64,000 nt of DNA from Pseudomonadota bacterium (GTDB lineage: Bacteria > Pseudomonadota > Gammaproteobacteria > Steroidobacterales > Steroidobacteraceae), in contig JAEWAF010000072.1 in NCBI GenBank assembly GCA_023391815.1, positions 124,001 to 188,000 of the forward strand, in the 5' to 3' direction. Within the stretch, counting starts at the first letter, position 1. The number at the start of each line of letters is the position of its first letter. A program made the translations under genes and the position numbers. Shown piece by piece: positions 8,858-18,330 of the stretch. The notes beneath the pieces were generated by a model. That model did not search any database and was not told the DNA's origin. It saw nothing but the letters and a program-made list of their open reading frames with translations.

Positions 8858-10102
8858 TCACATTTGCAGTTGCAGGCGCGTTTGGAAGAAATGAGTGGAG
8901 CCCTGCACGCCGAAGCGATCGAGCAGCCCGTAGCCATAGACGAACTCGAGCCGCACATTATCGGAGAGGTGCCAGTTGACCATCGGCGTGATGCGGCGAA
9001 AGCGACCGCCGCGAATGGCCGGTTCGTTCAGGTCGACATACGAATATCTAAGCACCAGTTCCCACGCGCCGGGCCCTCCCTCGAAGACGGGGCGCGCCGG
9101 CGAGACCGCTTGAAACAGTGCGCTGCGAGGACTATAGGGACGCGTTTCGCCCGTCAGCAGCCAGGCGCCAAAGATCTCTCCTCCATGGAACAGCGGATCA
9201 CGGAACGCCGGTGCCGAAATATCGTTGAAGAAGTACTCCATGCCGAGCATCCACGCTCCGTCGCGGTAATACGTCTCCACGCCATACATATTTGAGTTGT
9301 GTGCCGCGAAGATGCCGGTGTCGACGGCGTACGATTGCGCCGGAAACGATTCCGGCTTGGAACGAAACCGGAACGTGCCATCGTCCGATTCGCCGTAGCG
9401 ATATTCCAGTGCGAGGTGCAACAGGCGTGGTGACTCCTTGCCGGTGCCGAGTGGCAACCACACGCCACGCACCGCGAACTGCTTGTCGTTGCGATTGAAC
9501 GATTCATTCTCCGAGCGCGTATCCTTGAACCAGCCGAGGTTGTAGACGAACTGGCCGCCCGCTGCGACGCCGGTCCATTTCACACCGTCGGCGAGAATCG
9601 GCAGGAAGGCGTCGTTCGCCGCGGAGCGCTCGTTCGCCCAACCGTGATAGCCCACCATCGCCTTGTTGGTCGAGAAACCTTCCTTGGTACGACCGATGAA
9701 TAGATCGCCGCCCAGCTCCGGCACATCGATCATCAAGCCGGTCTGCCGGAAGCGCCACGATTCGATCGCGGCGTCGTACATGTAGCCGATCGTGTAGCTC
9801 AGCCGGGGCACCGCCGGGAATCGCCCTTTGAGCAGCAGACGAAAGTCGCGCAGCTGACCGGTCGGCCGCAACGTCATCTGTTCTTTACTGTCGCGGTCCT
9901 GCGCGTAAGCAACGTAGTCGTAGAGAAAGCCGCCGCCGAGACGAGCGGTGAAGTAAGGCCCCTTATATTCGTTCCAAGAGACGAGTTGGCGGCGCGGGCC
10001 GGGACTGTCCGCCTCGCCTGCATCGCGCGTGTCATCCGCGGCCGAGGCGGACACCGCAGCCAAGAGCAGCAGGTACCACGCCCAGCGAGCACGACCTCGC
10101 AT
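8858..10102 (-). CDS. OprP/OprO-family (phosphate-selective type) porin
   Basis: 414 residues. A signal peptide (MRGRARWAWYLLLLAAVSASA) precedes an OprP/OprO-like barrel: RDFRLLLKGRFPAVPRLSYT, the FIGRTKEGFSTNKAMVGY block and the late ELVLRYSYVDLNEPAIRGG and MVNWHLSDNVRLEFVYGYG strands are characteristic of PF07396. Family members form anion-selective pores for phosphate or polyphosphate. In this operon, 6 bp after the asparaginase, the natural solute may instead be an acidic amino acid; that is inference. The end QTRLQLQM lacks the usual final Phe but keeps the alternating pattern. Confidence 0.85.
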   Translation of the reverse strand: MRGRARWAWYLLLLAAVSASAADDTRDAGEADSPGPRRQLVSWNEYKGPYFTARLGGGFLYDYVAYAQDRDSKEQMTLRPTGQLRDFRLLLKGRFPAVPRLSYTIGYMYDAAIESWRFRQTGLMIDVPELGGDLFIGRTKEGFSTNKAMVGYHGWANERSAANDAFLPILADGVKWTGVAAGGQFVYNLGWFKDTRSENESFNRNDKQFAVRGVWLPLGTGKESPRLLHLALEYRYGESDDGTFRFRSKPESFPAQSYAVDTGIFAAHNSNMYGVETYYRDGAWMLGMEYFFNDISAPAFRDPLFHGGEIFGAWLLTGETRPYSPRSALFQAVSPARPVFEGGPGAWELVLRYSYVDLNEPAIRGGRFRRITPMVNWHLSDNVRLEFVYGYGLLDRFGVQGSTHFFQTRLQLQM

Positions 10103-10108
10103 ACCCTA

Positions 10109-11182
10109 TCAATAGAGGTCGTAGAGCTGCTGAATGTCCGACACCGAGCGTTTTTCCAGCAACGCGAGCGCCAGCAGAATTCGCGCCTTCTGCGGATTCA
10201 GCTCGTACGATGCAACGAATCCGAGCTTGTCGTCGTCGAGCTCGACGTTACGTCCGACGACACCGGTCGGGACCCGGCTGCTACGAACCACGACGACGCC
10301 CTTCTGCGTAGCCCTGGAACAGGCATCGACCGCCGCCTTGGTCATGTTGCCGTTACCAACACCCGCGATGACGAGTCCCTTCGCGCCGTTGGCGACCGCG
10401 GCATCGATCAGATCGGTCGACATGTCGATATCGGCGAAGATGACATCGACGCGCGGCAGTTTGGTGACGTTGGAGATATCGAACTGGCTCTGAGTCGTAT
10501 GCTTCCAGGTCGGTGAATTATAGAAATCGTTCTTGCCATACAACGACACGCCGACCAGGCCGCGACCGGGCGACATAAAGGTTTCAACCGCGGTCGTGCT
10601 GGTCTTGGTCAGCGAATGTGCCGCATGGATCTGATCGTTCATGACGACCAGCACGCCGCGCCCTTTCGCCCTTGGATCGGCAGCGACTCCCACCGCGTTG
10701 TACAGATTGAGCGGACCATCGGCGCTCACGGCAGTCGATGGCCGCATGGAGCCGACCATCACCACCGGCTTGTCGGTCTTGACGGTGAGATTCAGGAAGT
10801 ACGCGGACTCTTCCATGGTGTCCGTGCCATGTGTAATGACGATGCCGTCGACATCCGCATGAGGTGCGATCTCATTGATACGTTTGGCGAGCTTGAGCAG
10901 GATCTCGAACGACATGTCCTGTGAGCCGACGTTCGAGACCTGTTCGCCTTTGATCGTCGCCAGCTTGTCGATGCCGGGCACCGCGGCGAGCATCGCATCG
11001 ATAGTCACCGCACCCGACGTATACCCCGCCTGGGTTCCGCTGGCCGCCGCTCCGGCGATCGTTCCGCCGGTCGCGAGGATCGTGACCTTCGGCTTCGGTT
11101 GCTCAGCGATCGCATATGACGCTATCGACCAGAGCAATACCGCGACCCACGCCGCGGACCAGGTTCTGAGTCGCGCATTCAT
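10109..11182 (-). CDS. ansB: Periplasmic L-asparaginase (type II)
   Basis: 357 residues, the length of type II enzymes. A signal peptide (MNARLRTWSAAWVAVLLWS...AIA-EQ) precedes the two asparaginase signatures: TILATGGTIAGAA with the nucleophilic Thr, and DGIVITHGTDTMEESAYFL with the Thr-Asp pair and following residues of the second active-site loop. It hydrolyses Asn to Asp and ammonia in the periplasm, and many relatives also act on Gln. The start has an AGGAG site. It lies 30 bp after aspartase, whose substrate is this enzyme's product, and 6 bp before the OprP-like porin gene. Confidence 0.95.
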   Translation of the reverse strand: MNARLRTWSAAWVAVLLWSIASYAIAEQPKPKVTILATGGTIAGAAASGTQAGYTSGAVTIDAMLAAVPGIDKLATIKGEQVSNVGSQDMSFEILLKLAKRINEIAPHADVDGIVITHGTDTMEESAYFLNLTVKTDKPVVMVGSMRPSTAVSADGPLNLYNAVGVAADPRAKGRGVLVVMNDQIHAAHSLTKTSTTAVETFMSPGRGLVGVSLYGKNDFYNSPTWKHTTQSQFDISNVTKLPRVDVIFADIDMSTDLIDAAVANGAKGLVIAGVGNGNMTKAAVDACSRATQKGVVVVRSSRVPTGVVGRNVELDDDKLGFVASYELNPQKARILLALALLEKRSVSDIQQLYDLY

Positions 11183-11212
11183 ACCAAGGTCTCCTGTTTC
11201 AATGCGATTGGG

Positions 11213-12715
11213 TCAACGCGGATATTTGCTCTTGTCGAGGTTCGCGAGCTTGACCGGATCGAGCAGCTCCTTGATTTGATCCTCCGTCAGCACTTTCTTC
11301 TCGCGGATGATTTCCAGCAGACCCTTGTTGGTCCGATAGGCTTCGTTCGCAAGCTCGGTCGCTTTCTCGTAGCCGATGACGGGATTGAGCGCGGTCACGA
11401 TGCCTACCGTCTGTTCCAGGTAGCGGCTGAGGACCTCCTCGTTGACGCTGATGCCATCGACGCATTTGGTTCGCAGCGCGGCCGAGCCCCGTTGCAATAA
11501 CTGCTGCGATTCCATGACCGAGAGCCCCACCAGCGGCTCGTACGCGTTGAGTTGCAGTTGTCCCGAATGGGCGGCCATGGCCACGCCCGCGTCGTTGCCC
11601 ACGACCCGAAACGCGATGATGTTGACCAGCTCGGGCATCACCGGATTGACCTTACCCGGCATGATCGAGGAGCCCGGTTGTACGGCAGGCAGATCGATCT
11701 CGTTCAAGCCGGCGCGCGGCCCCGACGACAGCAGAATCAGGTCGCTGGCGATCTTCGAGAGCTTGATCGCGACGCTTTTGACCGCGCTCGAGTAAACCAC
11801 GAAGCTCTGCTGATCCCAGGTCGCCGCGAACATGTCCTGCGCCGGCGCGATTGGCTTGCCGGTGAGTTTGGCCAGTTCCTTCGCCACGGCTTCCGGATAG
11901 CCTTTCGGCACATTGATGCCGCTGCCAATGGCGGTCGCGCCCATGTTGACGGGATACAGATATTTCTCGGTGTCCTTCAGCAGATCGATCTCGCTTTCGA
12001 GCGACGCGCCGAAGGCATGGAACTCCTGACCGACGGTCATCGGCACCGCGTCCTGGAGCTCCGTGCGTCCCATCTTCGGAATCTCCAGATACTGATTGCC
12101 CTTGGCCCGAAACGAATGCGCCAGCTTCTGCAGTTCGTCGATGAGCTTCGCATTGCGCAGGATGAAGGCGATTTTGATCGCGGTCGGGTACGAGTCGTTG
12201 GTCGACTGCGACATGTTGAGGTCGTCGTGCGGATCGAGGTACTGATACTCACCCTTCTTGTGCCCCGTCAGCTCCAGCCCGATGTTCGCCATGACTTCGT
12301 TGGCATTCATGTTCGCCGACGTGCCGGCGCCCCCCTGGTACCAATCGACTTTGAACTGATCGTGGTACTTGCCGGCCTTGATGGCTTCATACGCCTTCTC
12401 GATGGCTGCGAGGCGCTCCGGCTTCATGGCACCGACACTCGTGTTCGCCCGTGCCGCCGCCACCTTCACCATCGCGAACGCTTCGACGAACTCCGGATAG
12501 AAGTTCATCGGTACATTGGATATCTGGAAATTTTCGAGCGCGCGAGCCGTCTGCACACCGTAGTAGGCGTTTGCAGGCACGGCCTTGTCGCCGAGCAGGT
12601 CGTGCTCGATGCGAGTTCCCGCCGGCGCTTGTTTCTTCGGCGTGTCGTCGGCGAGCACTGCGAGCGGCAGGCAACAACATGCGAGGACTGCCGTGAACCG
12701 AGCTGTCCGCTTCAT
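11213..12715 (-). CDS. aspA: Aspartate ammonia-lyase with an N-terminal export signal
   Basis: 500 residues. The fumarase/aspartase superfamily signature GSSIMPGKVNP is present near 345, together with the GGAGTSANMNANEV, SQSTNDSYPTA and GRTELQDAVPMTVGQE active-site blocks, so the reaction Asp to fumarate plus ammonia is well supported. Unlike cytoplasmic AspA it starts with MKRTARFTAVLACCCLPLAVLA-DD, a convincing Sec signal peptide, adding about 30 residues to the usual length. The internal sequence is intact. It is the first gene of the asparaginase/porin/glutaminase transcript. A fumarase or argininosuccinate lyase is less likely given the blocks and the neighbouring asparaginase. Confidence 0.93.
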   Translation of the reverse strand: MKRTARFTAVLACCCLPLAVLADDTPKKQAPAGTRIEHDLLGDKAVPANAYYGVQTARALENFQISNVPMNFYPEFVEAFAMVKVAAARANTSVGAMKPERLAAIEKAYEAIKAGKYHDQFKVDWYQGGAGTSANMNANEVMANIGLELTGHKKGEYQYLDPHDDLNMSQSTNDSYPTAIKIAFILRNAKLIDELQKLAHSFRAKGNQYLEIPKMGRTELQDAVPMTVGQEFHAFGASLESEIDLLKDTEKYLYPVNMGATAIGSGINVPKGYPEAVAKELAKLTGKPIAPAQDMFAATWDQQSFVVYSSAVKSVAIKLSKIASDLILLSSGPRAGLNEIDLPAVQPGSSIMPGKVNPVMPELVNIIAFRVVGNDAGVAMAAHSGQLQLNAYEPLVGLSVMESQQLLQRGSAALRTKCVDGISVNEEVLSRYLEQTVGIVTALNPVIGYEKATELANEAYRTNKGLLEIIREKKVLTEDQIKELLDPVKLANLDKSKYPR

Positions 12716-12861
12716 TCTGCGTATCCTTCGAGAGGTACGCTTCAGTATCGAAGTGGGTATGCGGCAATACGATGCGTAATGCGGGCACTACGGACAGCGC
12801 GTAGTACCGAACCGATCGTTGCGACGGCGTCGGCCGTTCTTATTTGATTCCTATTTCCGCC

Positions 12862-12888
12862 GTCGGCACGCCGTTGCGGCATGCCGAC
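12862..12888. terminator. Hairpin downstream of the peroxiredoxin gene
   Basis: Seven-base arms (GTCGGCA at 12862-12868 and TGCCGAC at 12882-12888) enclose a second four-base stem with a TTG loop and a single mismatch between stems. It sits 13 bp after the peroxiredoxin stop and upstream of aspA. There is no T run on either side, so this may be a weak or Rho-assisted terminator, or simply an inverted repeat. Confidence 0.4.
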
Positions 12889-12900
12889 CGGATTGAGGGA

Positions 12901-13563
12901 TTACTTCTTCGGCTGAGGCACCACGCGCAGGTACGGCTTCACGGTCTTCCAACCCTGCGGGAAGCGCTGTTTCGCTTCCTCATCGGAGACGGACGGCACG
13001 ATGATCACGTCGTCGCCGTGCTTCCAGTTCACCGGCGTCGCGACCTTGTGTTCGGCGGTCAGCTGAATCGAATCCAGAAGTCGCAACACCTCGTCGAAAT
13101 TGCGGCCGCTGCTCATCGGATAGACAAGAAGCGCCTTGATCAGCTTGTCCGGGCCAACGATATAAACCGTGCGCACCGTTTGATTGGTGGCGGCAGTGCG
13201 ACCTTGGGACGACGTACCCGCATCGGCGGGTAACATGTCGTACAGCTTCGCGATCGACAGGTCGTGATCGCCGATCAGCGGATAGTTCACCGCCGCGCCG
13301 CCGACTTCCCTGATGTCGTTGAGCCAGCGCTCGTGGTCGGTCACTGGATCCACCGACAAGCCCAGAATTTTCGTGTTGCGCTTCGCGAACTCGGGCTCGA
13401 GCTTCGCCATATAGCCCAGCTCCGTGGTGCACACGGGCGTGAAATCCTTCGGATGGGAAAACAGAATGCCCCAGGAATTGCCGAGCCATTCGTGGAACCT
13501 GATCGGTCCCAGGGTGGTTTGCGCCTGGAAGTCCGGGGCCTTATCGCCGATTCGCAATGACAT
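12901..13563 (-). CDS. 1-Cys peroxiredoxin (AhpC/TSA, Prx6 type)
   Basis: About 220 residues. The start at 13563 (MSLRIGDKAPDFQA) follows a GGAGGG site and matches the family N-terminus; an in-frame extension upstream adds non-conserved sequence. The peroxidatic Cys is in HPKDFTPVCTTELGYM, and SVDPVTDHERWLNDI plus the long C-terminal extension (VNWKHGDDVIIVPSVSDEEA) are those of Prx6-type enzymes, which reduce hydrogen peroxide and organic peroxides in the cytoplasm. Its neighbours are unrelated and it is probably a single-gene unit. Confidence 0.93.
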   Translation of the reverse strand: MSLRIGDKAPDFQAQTTLGPIRFHEWLGNSWGILFSHPKDFTPVCTTELGYMAKLEPEFAKRNTKILGLSVDPVTDHERWLNDIREVGGAAVNYPLIGDHDLSIAKLYDMLPADAGTSSQGRTAATNQTVRTVYIVGPDKLIKALLVYPMSSGRNFDEVLRLLDSIQLTAEHKVATPVNWKHGDDVIIVPSVSDEEAKQRFPQGWKTVKPYLRVVPQPKK

Positions 13564-13667
13564 GATGCCGCCCTCCATTCGTTCGATTCGGGGGGCGATC
13601 ATAAATCCAAGCGTCACGGCTGTCGCTAACTGGAATGTTACGAGCCGCTCTGCGTCGTGAGTAGTCT

Positions 13668-15374
13668 TCAATACTTCGCTGCGATCGGCATCTGTCTGCC
13701 GCTACCGAAGGCCCGCGACCGCACGCGCAGAATCGGCGGCGCCTGTCGACGTTTGTACTCGTTGCGCGCGATCATTTTCTTCACCCGCTCGATGAGCGCC
13801 TTGCCCTGCTCCGTCGACGATGTCTGCAACACCAATTTCATCGCCTGCTCGCCTTCCTGCTTCGACAAGCGTGAGCCTTCGATGATGGTCTTCAGGATCG
13901 GATCCAGGACTTCGTACGGCGGCAGGCTGTCCGTGTCCTTCTGATCGGGCGCAAGCTCGGCCGACGGCGGCTTGTCGATGATCGCAGTCGGAATCAGCTC
14001 GCGGCCCGCCACATCGTTGTAGTAGCGCGCCAGCTCGAACACCTCGGTCTTGTATAGATCGCCGATCACACCGAGGCCGCCATTGGTGTCGCCGTACAGG
14101 GTGCAATAGCCCACGGAGATTTCACTCTTGTTTCCCGTGGTCAGCAGCAGGTGGCCGAACCGATTCGAGAACTCCATCAGGATCGTGCCACGAATGCGCG
14201 CCTGCAGATTCTCCTTGGACAATCCCACCAGCGGCTCGCCGAATACCGCGCCGAACCGGCTCGCGTACTGCTCGACCAGATCGCCGATGGGATGCGTGTA
14301 CAGCACAATGCCCAGGTTTTGACACAGACGCTGCGAGTCGGTGACGCTGCCGGTGCTCGAATATTGCGACGGCATGGTGATGGCGACCACATTCTTCGCG
14401 CCCATCGCCTCCACCGCGATCGCAAGCGTCAGCGCCGAATCGATACCACCGGAGCAACCGACCACGACCGTGGAGAAGCCACAACGGCGGGCGTAGTCAC
14501 GCAGACCGAGCACGAGTTGCTGACGATAGAACTCGTTGGTTGAAAGTCCCTTGACCTCGATCGGAGCGAGCTCCTGGCCATTGCGATCGAGGAACTTGCC
14601 GCGCGAATGCACTTGCAGGACCATGAGGTCGGGCTGAAAGCGAGCGCCCTCCATCACCACGCCACGCGCCGGATCGACCGCGAACGACGCGCCGTCGTAC
14701 ACCAGTTGATCGTGACCGCCGATCTGATTCACAAACACCAGCGGGAGACCGTGCCGCGCACTCGCCTTGGTGAAGATGTCATGTCGCATTTCACGCCGGC
14801 CGATGCTCGACGGGCTGGCGTTGATCGAGACCACCAGATCGGGCGCCGCGTCGGCGAGCCGCTTGAACGGATTGACGACGTAATCGCGCTCTTCGTCGTT
14901 CCAGCCGTCCTCGCAGATCATGAAGCCGACCCGCACGTCTTCGATATCGAGGATCCTCGACACGTCCGGGCCCGGCTCGAAGTGCCGGCGCTCGTCGAAG
15001 ATGTTATAGGTGGGCAGCAGTTGCTTGTGATACTGAAGCAGCACCTCGCCGTTCTTCACGACCAGCAGCGAATTGAACAGCGGCTTGCCGATGCCCGTGT
15101 TCGGTGTCGGTGCGCCTACGACCCAATACAGATTCGGCAGCTCCTGGCTCGTCGCGATCAGATTCTCGATGCCTTTGGCCAGCCGGCGCTGAAAATCCGG
15201 GTCCTCCAGCAGATCGGCGGGATAGTAAGCGGTGAGCGAAAGCTCGGGAAATGCGACCAGCCGCGCGCCCTCCGCGTACGCGCGCCGCGCGGCCGCCACG
15301 ATGAGGGCCAAATTGCCGTCGATGTCGCCGATGGTGGGATTGATCTGAGCAAGTGCGATGGTCAGCGTGGGCAT
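13668..15374 (-). CDS. nadE: Glutamine-hydrolysing NAD+ synthase
   Basis: About 568 residues. The N-terminal nitrilase-type glutaminase domain (about 1-260; MPTLTIALAQINPTIGDIDG, VAFPELSLTAYYP, FMICEDGWN) is followed by the synthetase domain with the ATP pyrophosphatase P-loop GCSGGIDSALTLAIA, then KSEISVGYCTLYGDTNGG and the lid segment near YKRRQAPPILR. It forms NAD+ from deamido-NAD+, ATP and glutamine in the cytoplasm. The start at 15374 lies one base after the pncB stop and gives the family N-terminus; an in-frame extension upstream would overlap pncB. With pncB it forms a Preiss-Handler salvage pair. Confidence 0.95.
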   Translation of the reverse strand: MPTLTIALAQINPTIGDIDGNLALIVAAARRAYAEGARLVAFPELSLTAYYPADLLEDPDFQRRLAKGIENLIATSQELPNLYWVVGAPTPNTGIGKPLFNSLLVVKNGEVLLQYHKQLLPTYNIFDERRHFEPGPDVSRILDIEDVRVGFMICEDGWNDEERDYVVNPFKRLADAAPDLVVSINASPSSIGRREMRHDIFTKASARHGLPLVFVNQIGGHDQLVYDGASFAVDPARGVVMEGARFQPDLMVLQVHSRGKFLDRNGQELAPIEVKGLSTNEFYRQQLVLGLRDYARRCGFSTVVVGCSGGIDSALTLAIAVEAMGAKNVVAITMPSQYSSTGSVTDSQRLCQNLGIVLYTHPIGDLVEQYASRFGAVFGEPLVGLSKENLQARIRGTILMEFSNRFGHLLLTTGNKSEISVGYCTLYGDTNGGLGVIGDLYKTEVFELARYYNDVAGRELIPTAIIDKPPSAELAPDQKDTDSLPPYEVLDPILKTIIEGSRLSKQEGEQAMKLVLQTSSTEQGKALIERVKKMIARNEYKRRQAPPILRVRSRAFGSGRQMPIAAKY

Positions 15375-15375
15375 G

Positions 15376-16647
15376 TCAGGCAGCCTGTTTGAAAACCTGG
15401 CGCAGATACGCCAGGAACGTTTCATCGGTGCACAACGTCTTGCCGGGCGTGTCGGACAGTTTCGCGACCGGCTGACCGTTGCACTCGGTGAGTTTCATGA
15501 CGATGTTCAATGCAGGAACGCCCAAGTCGTTCGAGAGATCCGTGCCGATGCCGAATCCACACTGCACGCGGTCGGAGAAGTGCTCGTACAGGCGGAGCGC
15601 TTTGGGGATATTGAGGCTATCGGAGAACACCAGGCGCTTGGTGTGCGCATCCACGCGCAACCGTTGATAGTGAGCCAGCGCCTTCTCGCCCCAGACAACC
15701 GGATCGCCCGAGTCGTGGCGCAGACCGTCGAACAGCTTGGCGAAGTAAAGATCGAAGTCGGCAATGAACGCGTCCATGCCGACGACATCGGTGAGCGCGA
15801 TGCCCAGATCGCCGCGATACTCCTGCACCCAGGCCTCCAGCGCCGCTTTCTGGAAATTCTTCAATTGCACCCCGACCGCCTGGAAAGTCTGCAAGTACTC
15901 GTGCGCCATGGTGCCGATCGCGGCAATCCCGTATTTCCTGGCCAGATGAACATTGGATGTGCCCTTGATGTATTGCGGCACCTCGCGAGCCAGCGTGCCC
16001 ACCATTTCCTCCTGCCATTCGCGCGAGAAGCGCCGCCGTGTACCGAACTCGAAAAATTCGAAGGGGTGGCGGATCGTGTGGAGAGCGCCGCCCGCCATCG
16101 GCGCGGTCGTGCCATTCGCGAATTTCAGCACCTTGGGCGCGGGCACCTCGCTCACCGTGCTCTGAGTTCGAAAGTCACGCAGCATGAGGATCTTTTCGGC
16201 GAGCCGCCTTCGCCCTTCCTCCAGCACTTCGGGCGTGGCGTAACGCCGGAAGTACAATTCGTTCACGATCGCTAGCACGAAGATCTCGAACCCCATCACA
16301 TGAATCTGCGGACCGCGCGCGACGACTTTCAGCGTATCGCCCTCGGCGCTGACGGAGATGTAGCGCCGCTGGAAACGGAAGATGCGCAGGAAATCGATGA
16401 AGTCGCTCTTGAAGAAAGTTTTGGTCGAGAGGTACGCGAGCTCCTCCTCCGTATAAGCGAGCGTGCACAGATGCTCGAGCTGCTCCTCGACGTCCGCCTG
16501 CAAAGTGGCGAGCGGATACTGAGGTGAGTTGCGACACACGAAGCTGTAAACCGCCTGGTTCGCCGGAAACCGATGCAGCATCGGCGACCACATGGTCAGC
16601 TTGTATAAGTCGGTGTCGAGAAGCGAGCGAATGATGGGTTTGAACAT
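15376..16647 (-). CDS. pncB: Nicotinate phosphoribosyltransferase
   Basis: About 423 residues from MFKPIIRSLLDTDLYKLTMW, the usual family N-terminus; an in-frame GTG 48 bases upstream has no ribosome site. Family blocks include GTRRRFSREWQEEM, GTSNVHLARKYGIAAIGTM with the phosphohistidine region, LTDVVGMDAFIADFD, RHDSGDP and VFSDSLN. The enzyme makes nicotinate mononucleotide from nicotinate and PRPP with ATP hydrolysis. It ends one base before nadE. About 195 bp upstream to the oxidase operon hold no gene I can see. Confidence 0.95.
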   Translation of the reverse strand: MFKPIIRSLLDTDLYKLTMWSPMLHRFPANQAVYSFVCRNSPQYPLATLQADVEEQLEHLCTLAYTEEELAYLSTKTFFKSDFIDFLRIFRFQRRYISVSAEGDTLKVVARGPQIHVMGFEIFVLAIVNELYFRRYATPEVLEEGRRRLAEKILMLRDFRTQSTVSEVPAPKVLKFANGTTAPMAGGALHTIRHPFEFFEFGTRRRFSREWQEEMVGTLAREVPQYIKGTSNVHLARKYGIAAIGTMAHEYLQTFQAVGVQLKNFQKAALEAWVQEYRGDLGIALTDVVGMDAFIADFDLYFAKLFDGLRHDSGDPVVWGEKALAHYQRLRVDAHTKRLVFSDSLNIPKALRLYEHFSDRVQCGFGIGTDLSNDLGVPALNIVMKLTECNGQPVAKLSDTPGKTLCTDETFLAYLRQVFKQAA

Positions 16648-16842
16648 GCGAGATTTCGCCAGATCGTTATTGCGCGAAGATTTCGGTAACGGCACGGAGT
16701 GCTGAACGATGCACAGGCGCCGCGAGTATTGTGCCCCAGGCGGCGATCACAAATCGAACGCAGCGGTCGAACGTGATTGGTTCCGATCGCCAGTTCGACA
16801 TTAGCGTGCTGAAGCAGCAGCGGTCCCGGCGTCGAGTGACGC

Positions 16843-17859
16843 CTATTGCAGGCTTTCCAAATAGTCCGCCAGCGCGATGAGTTGTTCGCCGCTGAGCCCG
16901 GGCAGATCGGGCATTTGCGAGCCCGGCTTGATGGCCTGAGCGTGCGCCATCCAGGCCGTGAGCGTGCCACGATTGTTGGGCAGCATGCCGCCAGCGATGC
17001 GAGAGCGGCTGGCGACGTGCGTGAGGTCAGGGCCCACCTGGCCAAGCGCCGGAGTGCCTCGCACCTTGTGACAGACCGCGCATGCGGCCGACATGAAGAC
17101 TTGCTCCCCTGTGTGTTGTCCCGACGTCTGTGGCTCGCGTGCGTTCGCGCGCTGATCCTGTAACCAGCGGTCGAACTCCTCCGGATTCTGCGCGACTACG
17201 AACAAACGCATGTTGGCATGATGAGGGCCGCAGTACTCGCCACACTCGCCGGAGTACACACCCGGCGCATCGGCGCGGATGCGAATTCTGTTGGCCATGC
17301 CGGGGACCAGGTCCACCTTGCCGTGCAGCTTCGGAATCCAGAAGGAATGAATGACATCGCGAGTGACCAGCTCGATGTCCACGGGACGGCCGACGGGAAT
17401 GTGAACTTCGGTCGGCGCACTGACCAGATCCTGCGGCGTCTCACCCAGATACTCCGCGTTGAACCACCATTGTTGACCGGTGACGCGAATGTCGGGCCGC
17501 GAGCCGTCATCATCTGGCATCGGATAATGACTCATCGACCGCAGCGAGCTGACGAAGATGATCGCCAGCACCGCGACCGGCACGGCGATGCCACCGATTA
17601 AAATCCAACGCTGACTTCCGTCCGCGTCCAGCGGCGCATGCCAGTCCAGCGTGCCCCGGCGGCGCACCGCCACCCACAACAGCAGCGCTAAAGTGATGAT
17701 GCTGACCACGCTGAATGCGATCAACGTGGCACCGCCGATCTGAGCGAGCTTCGCGGCGGCGGGTCCGCCCGCCTTCATATAATTCTGCGGCCCGTCGCAG
17801 CCCGCCAGCAGGCCTTCCGCCCAGAGCGCTCCAGTCGCAACCCATCTGCGCGTATTCAT
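16843..17859 (-). CDS. ctaC: Cytochrome c oxidase subunit II with C-terminal cytochrome c domain
   Basis: 338 residues. A lipobox-like N-terminus (LWAEGLLAGC) and two transmembrane helices (about 40-66 and 85-107) precede the CuA cupredoxin domain: VTGQQWWFNAEYLG, DVIHSFWIPKLHGKVD and the CuA ligands in GECGEYCGPHHANM (Cys, Glu, Cys, His, Met in the canonical spacing). A fused cytochrome c follows with CAVCH and a Met ligand in MPDLPGL, the arrangement of caa3 oxidases. It is the last gene of the operon, 3 bp after the small cytochrome c gene. It accepts electrons on the periplasmic face and passes them to subunit I. Confidence 0.95.
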   Translation of the reverse strand: MNTRRWVATGALWAEGLLAGCDGPQNYMKAGGPAAAKLAQIGGATLIAFSVVSIITLALLLWVAVRRRGTLDWHAPLDADGSQRWILIGGIAVPVAVLAIIFVSSLRSMSHYPMPDDDGSRPDIRVTGQQWWFNAEYLGETPQDLVSAPTEVHIPVGRPVDIELVTRDVIHSFWIPKLHGKVDLVPGMANRIRIRADAPGVYSGECGEYCGPHHANMRLFVVAQNPEEFDRWLQDQRANAREPQTSGQHTGEQVFMSAACAVCHKVRGTPALGQVGPDLTHVASRSRIAGGMLPNNRGTLTAWMAHAQAIKPGSQMPDLPGLSGEQLIALADYLESLQ

Positions 17860-17862
17860 GGC

Positions 17863-18330
17863 TCAGCTCGACGGTGCCGCTGGTTCGGCCGGCGTACGCA
17901 ACGACTGAATGTAGGTGGTCAGCTGCCAGATCGTTTGCTCCGGCAACAGCGCTCCCCAGGCAGGCATGCCGTTGCCCCGGCCTTGCGCGATGGAGTCGAA
18001 AATGTCGCTGGCCTTGTTGCCATAGACCCAGTCCTTGTCACGCAAACTCGGCCCCATGCCGCCGCCCCCTCTGCCGCCATGACAACCGGAACAGTTGAAA
18101 GCGACGAACAGCTTGCGCCCTTGGGCCATCGCGGACGCATCGCCGGCGAATGGATTGTTGCGCTCGACGATGTCTCGCTTCGGCCCGGGCACCGGCCCAA
18201 CGACGGGCGCCCGCATCGCCGGCGGCGGCCCTTCCTCGGTGGGAGCTTGCTGCCCGCCTTTCGGTGAACACGAAGCGAGCAGCGCCAGAAAGACGACCAC
18301 CATGCCGGTGATGTAGCTGCGCTGTTTCAT
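17863..18330 (-). CDS. Cytochrome c lipoprotein
   Basis: 155 residues with a lipobox (ALLASC, Cys 21) followed by a Pro-rich linker and one class I cytochrome c domain: haem motif CSGCH after GRKLFVAFN, and Met ligand in GMPAWGALL. It should be anchored to the outer face of the inner membrane as an electron carrier. The ATG overlaps the stop of the MxaJ-like protein (4 bp) and the next gene is oxidase subunit II, so it probably links the PQQ dehydrogenase to the oxidase. That role is inferred from position. Confidence 0.9.
   Translation of the reverse strand: MKQRSYITGMVVVFLALLASCSPKGGQQAPTEEGPPPAMRAPVVGPVPGPKRDIVERNNPFAGDASAMAQGRKLFVAFNCSGCHGGRGGGGMGPSLRDKDWVYGNKASDIFDSIAQGRGNGMPAWGALLPEQTIWQLTTYIQSLRTPAEPAAPSS

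Noticed and set aside
11552..12847. A 431-codon plus-strand frame opposite aspA
   Set aside because: Antisense shadow of a conserved enzyme; no ribosome site or motif.
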